From positions 1-64,000 of the forward strand of contig NZ_JRPR02000003.1 of NCBI RefSeq assembly GCF_000763135.2: 64,000 bases of DNA. Reading direction: 5' to 3'. The translations under genes and the position numbers were made by a program. The notes under the pieces were generated by a model that was not told the origin of the DNA, made no database searches, and worked only from the letters and a program-made list of their open reading frames with translations. Positions 59,436 to 64,000 of the stretch are shown here, piece by piece; within the stretch, counting starts at the first letter, position 1; the number at the start of each line of letters is the position of its first letter. Source of the stretch: Helicobacter jaachi (GTDB lineage Bacteria; Campylobacterota; Campylobacteria; Campylobacterales; Helicobacteraceae).

Positions 59436-60143
59436 ATGGATTTAGCGCAGAAATTTAGCCTATTTCTTAATCAATTTATCACAAATGGCGGCTATAGACT
59501 CGTGCTAGAGGGGCTTGGCACGACTTTGCTGCTGGCAATCTTAGCACTCATCATTGGCGTGTGTGTGGGGACAATGGTGGCTATCTCGCTCACACATAGG
59601 CAGCCTGTACTCCTGCATAGAATCTTAAATATCGCGCTAAAAATTTATGTGGGGTTTTTTCGTGGGACGCCTATTGTGGTGCAACTTTTATTTATTTACT
59701 TTGTGATTTTGCCTGCCTTTGGGCTAAAGGGCTTGAGTGCGCTATTTGTGGCGATTATTATCTTTGGGCTAAATAGCGGCGCGTATGTGAGCGAGATAGT
59801 GCGCGCTGGGATTTTAAGCGTGGATAAAGGGCAAGATGAAGCCGCGCGCGCTTTGGGGCTAAATAACGCGCAGAGTATGCGTCATATCATTTTCCCTCAA
59901 GCGCTGAAAAATGCCCTGCCTACGCTTGGGAATGAGTTTATCGCGCTTTTAAAGGAAACTTCTGTGGCAAATTACATCACCGTGCATGATTTGACTTACG
60001 CTTTTAAAAGTATAGGTGGGGCGAATTATGAGTATATGCTGCCTTATTTCTTTTTAGCATTGGCGTATTTGGCGTTGGTGCTGTGCGCGAGCGGGCTTGT
60101 GAAATACTATGAGAGGAGGCTTAGGGCAAGTGATAGATATTAG
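59436..60143 (+). CDS. Amino-acid ABC transporter permease
   Basis: 235 residues from ATG 59436 (a TTG at 59427 is also in frame). HisM/GlnP type with about five membrane helices and the coupling loop [30 protein letters not shown] (EAA motif). It ends 13 bases inside the next gene. Confidence 0.9.
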   Translation: MDLAQKFSLFLNQFITNGGYRLVLEGLGTTLLLAILALIIGVCVGTMVAISLTHRQPVLLHRILNIALKIYVGFFRGTPIVVQLLFIYFVILPAFGLKGLSALFVAIIIFGLNSGAYVSEIVRAGILSVDKGQDEAARALGLNNAQSMRHIIFPQALKNALPTLGNEFIALLKETSVANYITVHDLTYAFKSIGGANYEYMLPYFFLALAYLALVLCASGLVKYYERRLRASDRY

Positions 60144-60867
60144 ACATGTGAGCAAGCACTTTGGCTCTAAGCTCGTGCTAGATTCTATACATCTGCATAT
60201 CCACAAGGGTGAAAAGGTCGTTATCATCGGACCTAGCGGCTCGGGGAAGTCCACGCTGCTGCGGTGTCTTAATCTGCTTGAAATGCCAGATGGTGGGGAG
60301 ATACGCTTAGATAATAAAATCCTCTATCCCACAAACGCGCCTAACGCGTGGGATATTAATAAGGCGCGCACGAAAATGGGTATGGTTTTTCAGCATTTTA
60401 ATCTATTTAATAATCTTAATGTGATTGAAAATCTAACACTTGCGCCTACACTTTTGGGGCTGCTAGATGTGAAAAGCGCGCAGGAAAAGGCTTGCGAGCT
60501 TTTAGCGCGCATAGGGCTATTGGATAAAAAGGAGGTGTATCCATCATTTTTAAGCGGTGGGCAAAAGCAGCGTGTAGCCATTGCGCGCGCGCTTATGAAT
60601 AAGCCTGAAATTATGCTTTTTGATGAGCCAACAAGCGCGCTAGACCCCGAAATGGTGGGCGAGGTGCTAGATTTAATGCGGGATTTGGCAAATGAGGGTA
60701 TGAGTATGGTATGCGTAACGCACGAAATGCGCTTTGCTAGGGAGGTGGGCAGTCGCATTGTGTTTATGGAGCAGGGGAGGATTCTTGAGGATGGCAGCCC
60801 GAAAGATATTTTTGAATCGCCGCAAACGCCACGATTAAAGGATTTTTTAAGCAAGCTGTGCGTGTAG
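60130..60867 (+). CDS. Amino-acid ABC transporter ATP-binding protein
   Basis: About 245 residues if GTG 60130 is used ([14 protein letters not shown] is where the family begins); ATG 60109 is an alternative. Walker [10 protein letters not shown], signature [15 protein letters not shown], Walker [15 protein letters not shown] and the switch histidine VCVTHEM. GlnQ-type ATPase for the permease just upstream. Confidence 0.92.
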   Translation: MIDIRHVSKHFGSKLVLDSIHLHIHKGEKVVIIGPSGSGKSTLLRCLNLLEMPDGGEIRLDNKILYPTNAPNAWDINKARTKMGMVFQHFNLFNNLNVIENLTLAPTLLGLLDVKSAQEKACELLARIGLLDKKEVYPSFLSGGQKQRVAIARALMNKPEIMLFDEPTSALDPEMVGEVLDLMRDLANEGMSMVCVTHEMRFAREVGSRIVFMEQGRILEDGSPKDIFESPQTPRLKDFLSKLCV

Positions 60868-60890
60868 ATTCTATAAACTTTATAGAATCT
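60866..60890. terminator. Inverted octamer pair between convergent genes
   Basis: AGATTCTATAAA and TTTATAGAATCT, perfect 12-base arms around one C, at the end of the ABC operon. It could act as a bidirectional, AT-rich terminator. Confidence 0.5.
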
Positions 60891-60941
60891 GGCAAAGTGA
60901 AAACCAGAAATTTAGAAAAACAAAAGGCTGGATTCTATACT

Positions 60942-62267
60942 TTAAGCCTTAGGTTGGCTTTTGTTTGACATATAGATAGCTTTTAGTTTTTTAATCCTTG
61001 CGCCGTCCATTTCAAGCACTTCAAACTCAAAATGCTCATCGCAAATTTTATCTTTAATTACAGGCAGTCGCCCAAGCAGCCCAAAGACATAGCCTCCAAT
61101 GGTAATATGGTCATTAGTATTGCTAAAAGTAATGCCAAACTTCTCCTCAATACTTTCTAAATCAAGCTTGCCATTAAATTCATAAGTTTTTGTATCAAGC
61201 TGCCTTATATCCTCATTTTTCAAATCATGTTCATCAGAAATATCGCCGATAATCTCCTCGATGATATCCTCCATAGTAAGAAGTCCCGAAGTCCCGCCAT
61301 ACTCATCAACCACAAGCGCGGTGTGAATTTGCTGCTTGTTCATTGTAGCTAGGATTTCAGAAATATGTGCTGTTTCTGGCACGATAAGCATATTGCGCAC
61401 AAGCTTTGCGAGATTGCGCTCGCTGCCCTTTATGGCGTTTTCAAACAAATCCCTAATATATATCATTCCTAAAATATTATCCTTAGAATCTTCATAGTAA
61501 GGGTAGCGCGTGTGATTTGTCTGCAAAACGATATTAATATTTTGCTCATACTCGTCTTTAGCATTCAGGCATATCATATCTTTTCTAGGCGTCATAATTT
61601 CTTTAGCCAATGTATCGGAGAAATCCACCGCATTTTTGATAATCTCTCCCTCGATAGAATCTATATAGCCCCCTTTAAGGCTCTCTCCTACGATAATTTT
61701 TAGCTCCTCATCAGAATGTGCAGCCTCGCTCTCGCGCGCAGGCGCAATGCCGATAAATTTAAGACAAAAGGCTGCAAGCATATCAAAAAGCCTAATAAAA
61801 AAAGAAAAGATAATGCAAAAAGTATAGAGAGGCTTAGCAATAAGCAGTACTACAGATTCTGTCTTGGCAATGGCAATTGACTTTGGCACAAGCTCACCTA
61901 AGACGACATGCAGAAGTGTAACAAATATAAAAGCAATGATTGAGGCTATGGAGTGGGCTAAAAATGGCGAAGAAGCTAGAAAATAATCAAAAGGAATAAT
62001 GATAAATTTAACAAAAGCACTCTCCCCAACCCACCCAAGTGCGAGCGAGGCAAAAGTGATACCAAGCTGCGTGGCGCTCAAATAAGTATCCAGTGAATGT
62101 GTCATTCTTAGGGCAAGTGAGGCGTTTTTCACGCCATTTTTGGCAAGCTCCTCAAGCTTAGATTTTCTAATTTTAACAATCGCAAACTCCGAAACCACGA
62201 AAAAGGCATTGAGAAAAACTAAAAACAATGCCACAATAAGCATCAAGACTGACGAATACGGGTCCAA
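60942..62267 (-). CDS. HlyC/CorC-family CBS transporter-like protein
   Basis: 441 residues. DUF21/CNNM membrane domain (four helices from LMLIVALFLVFLNAFFVVSEFAIVKIRKSKLEEL), a CBS pair (EIMTPRKDMICL, VVDEYGGTSGLLTMEDIIEEIIGDI) and a C-terminal CorC_HlyC domain (DHITIGGYVFGLLGRLP). Family members are linked to magnesium or other cation efflux; the older haemolysin name is not supported by function. Confidence 0.9.
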   Translation of the reverse strand: MDPYSSVLMLIVALFLVFLNAFFVVSEFAIVKIRKSKLEELAKNGVKNASLALRMTHSLDTYLSATQLGITFASLALGWVGESAFVKFIIIPFDYFLASSPFLAHSIASIIAFIFVTLLHVVLGELVPKSIAIAKTESVVLLIAKPLYTFCIIFSFFIRLFDMLAAFCLKFIGIAPARESEAAHSDEELKIIVGESLKGGYIDSIEGEIIKNAVDFSDTLAKEIMTPRKDMICLNAKDEYEQNINIVLQTNHTRYPYYEDSKDNILGMIYIRDLFENAIKGSERNLAKLVRNMLIVPETAHISEILATMNKQQIHTALVVDEYGGTSGLLTMEDIIEEIIGDISDEHDLKNEDIRQLDTKTYEFNGKLDLESIEEKFGITFSNTNDHITIGGYVFGLLGRLPVIKDKICDEHFEFEVLEMDGARIKKLKAIYMSNKSQPKA

Positions 62268-62331
62268 AGATTCTCCTTAAAGATAAGCAAAATTAAGATT
62301 TGAATTGTATTCAATCAAATCTTTTAAAAAA

Positions 62332-63924
62332 CTAAATATTAAATCCCGAGCTAATAATTACATAATAAACAAGCGCGCCAAGCAGAGCAGAAACAGGCAC
62401 GGTGATAAGCCAAGAAGCGACAATCCTATTTAAAGCACTGCGTTTGACAAGCTCATATTTGTAGGCTTTTTTAAGCGATTTGCGCTCTTTTCTATCAAGA
62501 CGCGGTATATTTTTAAGCTTATTATTATTTTTAAGCGACTCTAGCATAATGCCTTTTTTCTTAATGCTTGCTTTATTGAACTGCTCTAAAAATGCCTCAA
62601 CTTCTTGGGCGTCCTTACCTTTGTGCGCCTCTATAATGGTTTGCTGCATTTCATAATAACGCTTTTTAAGATACTCACGCAAAAATCCTACACCAAAAAT
62701 CGCTCCAATGGCAATATGCGTGGAGCTTACTGGCAATCCAAGCTGCGAGGCAAGCAACACCGTAAGTGCCGCGCTCATGGCAATGCAAAAAGCTCTCATT
62801 TTATCTAGCTCCGTGATTTCACTCCCCACAGTGCGAATAAGGCGCGGTCCATAAAGACCTAAGCCTAGTGAAATACCTAATCCCCCAACAATCATTATCC
62901 ATAATGATACTTCTGCCTGTCCATCGGTGGCAGTGGGATTACCTAAATTATTGAGTGCTTCACTAATAGCGGCAAGTGGTCCAATAGCGTTAGCCACATC
63001 ATTTGCGCCATGCGCAAAGCTCAAAAGTGCCGCGGCAAACACAAGCGGAATGGTAAAAAGTGAGTTGATATCCTCTTTAGTATTAAGGAGTGAATCTGCC
63101 CTTTTAGCAATAATTGGGCGCACAATAAAATAAATGATTATGGCAAAAATAAGACTAATCCCCACAGATACACTTAAATTAATAGAGGGAAGGATTTTTT
63201 TCAAACCCTTAAGAATGAGATAGAGACTAAAAGACCAAGTCATTACAAAAATAAGGATAGGCACTACCTTTTTGGCAGCTTCGCGCTTGTCATCTTTGTA
63301 GGTAATGCTTTTTTTAATCACAAGCAAAAAAAGCACTGCGATAATGCCTCCAAGCACAGGGGAAATCACCCAGCTTGACGCAATGCGCAATAGCTCTATC
63401 CAATTTACCACGCCAAAGCCTCCAGCAACAATGCCAGCTCCTAATATCCCTCCCACAAGCGAATGCGTAGTAGAGACAGGCGCGCCAATGGCTGTGGCTA
63501 AATGCAACCATACAGCACCAGAGGCAAGTGCGGCTAGCATAAGCGCGACAAATACGCGAGGCTCGGTGATTTGGCTAGATTCTATAATACCAGATTTAAT
63601 GGTCTCAACAACCTCGCCACCGGCAATTATAGCTCCCATAGCCTCGCAAATTGCAGCAATGATGATAGCTCCTATGAGTGTAATAGCATGTGAGCCAACA
63701 GCAGGTCCTACATTATTTGCTACATCATTTGCGCCAATATTCATAGCCATATATCCGCCAATAATAGTGGCAAAGACAAGCAGGAGCGTATTATTACCAT
63801 TATGCACAAAAACGGCTACTAAAGAAATAGCAAGAAAGAAAAGTAGCACAATAAAAAGTTTTACTCCATCTTTTTGATTAAAACTCTGCGCTTTTTCTAT
63901 CTGCTTAATATTTTTAAATTCCAT
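62332..63924 (-). CDS. Pit-family inorganic phosphate transporter
   Basis: 530 residues, about ten to twelve membrane helices in two halves, each with the PiT signature: GANDVANNVGPAVGSHAIT and GANDVANAIGPLAAI, plus VSTTHSLVGG and VSSTHIAIGA. Longer than the ~420 residues of short PiT proteins because of a central hydrophilic loop. Imports phosphate with protons or sodium. Confidence 0.92.
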   Translation of the reverse strand: MEFKNIKQIEKAQSFNQKDGVKLFIVLLFFLAISLVAVFVHNGNNTLLLVFATIIGGYMAMNIGANDVANNVGPAVGSHAITLIGAIIIAAICEAMGAIIAGGEVVETIKSGIIESSQITEPRVFVALMLAALASGAVWLHLATAIGAPVSTTHSLVGGILGAGIVAGGFGVVNWIELLRIASSWVISPVLGGIIAVLFLLVIKKSITYKDDKREAAKKVVPILIFVMTWSFSLYLILKGLKKILPSINLSVSVGISLIFAIIIYFIVRPIIAKRADSLLNTKEDINSLFTIPLVFAAALLSFAHGANDVANAIGPLAAISEALNNLGNPTATDGQAEVSLWIMIVGGLGISLGLGLYGPRLIRTVGSEITELDKMRAFCIAMSAALTVLLASQLGLPVSSTHIAIGAIFGVGFLREYLKKRYYEMQQTIIEAHKGKDAQEVEAFLEQFNKASIKKKGIMLESLKNNNKLKNIPRLDRKERKSLKKAYKYELVKRSALNRIVASWLITVPVSALLGALVYYVIISSGFNI

Positions 63925-63950
63925 AGGCTTCCTTATGTGTGATTAAAGCG

Positions 63951-64000
63951 TTACTTGAGTTGATTAGGGAGCCAAAGCGAAATTTCAGGGATATAGGTTA
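63951..64000 (-). CDS. C-terminus of an upstream gene (possible membrane transporter)
   Basis: The minus strand is open from the window edge to TAA 63951-63953, reading TYIPEISLWLPNQLK. The P-E-x-x-L-W-L-P-N pattern resembles the end of TRAP-type DctM permeases, but 15 residues are too few to be sure. It ends 26 bases before the Pit gene. Confidence 0.35.
   Translation of the reverse strand, partial: TYIPEISLWLPNQLK

Noticed and set aside
1-64000. CRISPR array
   Set aside because: The octamer repeats are irregularly spaced and in both orientations; no direct repeats with uniform spacers and no cas genes were seen.

Overview
The window looks like chromosome of an enterohepatic Helicobacter-type epsilonproteobacterium. 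This rests on a flagellin that matches FlaB end to end with a sigma-54 promoter, a Maf flagellin glycosyltransferase, nonulosonic-acid (pseudaminic/legionaminic) sugar genes, poly-G contingency tracts and Campylobacterales-type core genes. The species cannot be settled by eye.

Bases 1-39,900 are a glycan island. (a) A minus-strand operon (12832 down to 1) encodes a CBS-containing sugar-1-phosphate nucleotidyltransferase like PtmE, a TylF-like methyltransferase, a deacetylase-like protein, four CMP-nonulosonate synthetase modules (two fused, in opposite domain orders, to Gfo/Idh oxidoreductases), further methyltransferases and a glutamate-semialdehyde-aminomutase-like aminotransferase. (b) A divergent plus-strand operon (13047-19150) encodes a CBS-aminotransferase fusion, three methyltransferases, a TIM-barrel protein and a PseA-like amidotransferase. 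(c) An outer-membrane protein gene (19329) separates it from (d) a long minus-strand operon (39886 down to 20244). That operon starts with a LegC-like aminotransferase and a PglD-like acyltransferase. It continues with an ACP-dependent acyl assembly line (three ACPs, two ketoacyl-synthase-III proteins, ketoreductases, a hot-dog dehydratase/SDR, an FkbH-like protein, a formyltransferase, a VOC protein and acyltransferases) and ends with a LegI-like NeuB, a NeuD-like protein and a multi-pass glycosyltransferase. The likely product is a set of nonulosonic acids with variable N-acyl, O-methyl and amidino decorations for flagellin.

The striking feature is 18 G/C homopolymer tracts of 9-16 bases in this 39 kb. 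Most sit in the same short context (TTAAC-Gn-CAKAA in gene sense). Nine interrupt a coding domain. In the given sequence six of those genes are out of frame (deacetylase, TylF methyltransferase, zinc-ribbon methyltransferase, a second methyltransferase, the membrane glycosyltransferase, and the dehydratase/SDR) and three are in frame (PseA-like, a methyltransferase, VOC protein). The other nine tracts lie at gene 3' ends and switch C-terminal tails; in several, one tract length carries translation up to the next start codon.

Bases 40,000-64,000 are ordinary core genes with no tracts: a chemoreceptor, YaaA, a lipoprotein, a cytochrome c, YggS, RseP, PgsA, CorA, TerC, PycB, Maf, FlaB, TopA, a META-domain lipoprotein, YigZ, tRNA-Val(GAC), an amino-acid ABC transporter, a CorC-type protein and a Pit phosphate transporter. 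An octamer (TAGATTCT and its complement AGAATCTA) is scattered through the whole window, in genes and as inverted pairs between genes. It resembles a DNA-uptake-type signal and also forms dispersed repeats and interdomain linkers. No transposase, integrase or CRISPR array was seen.
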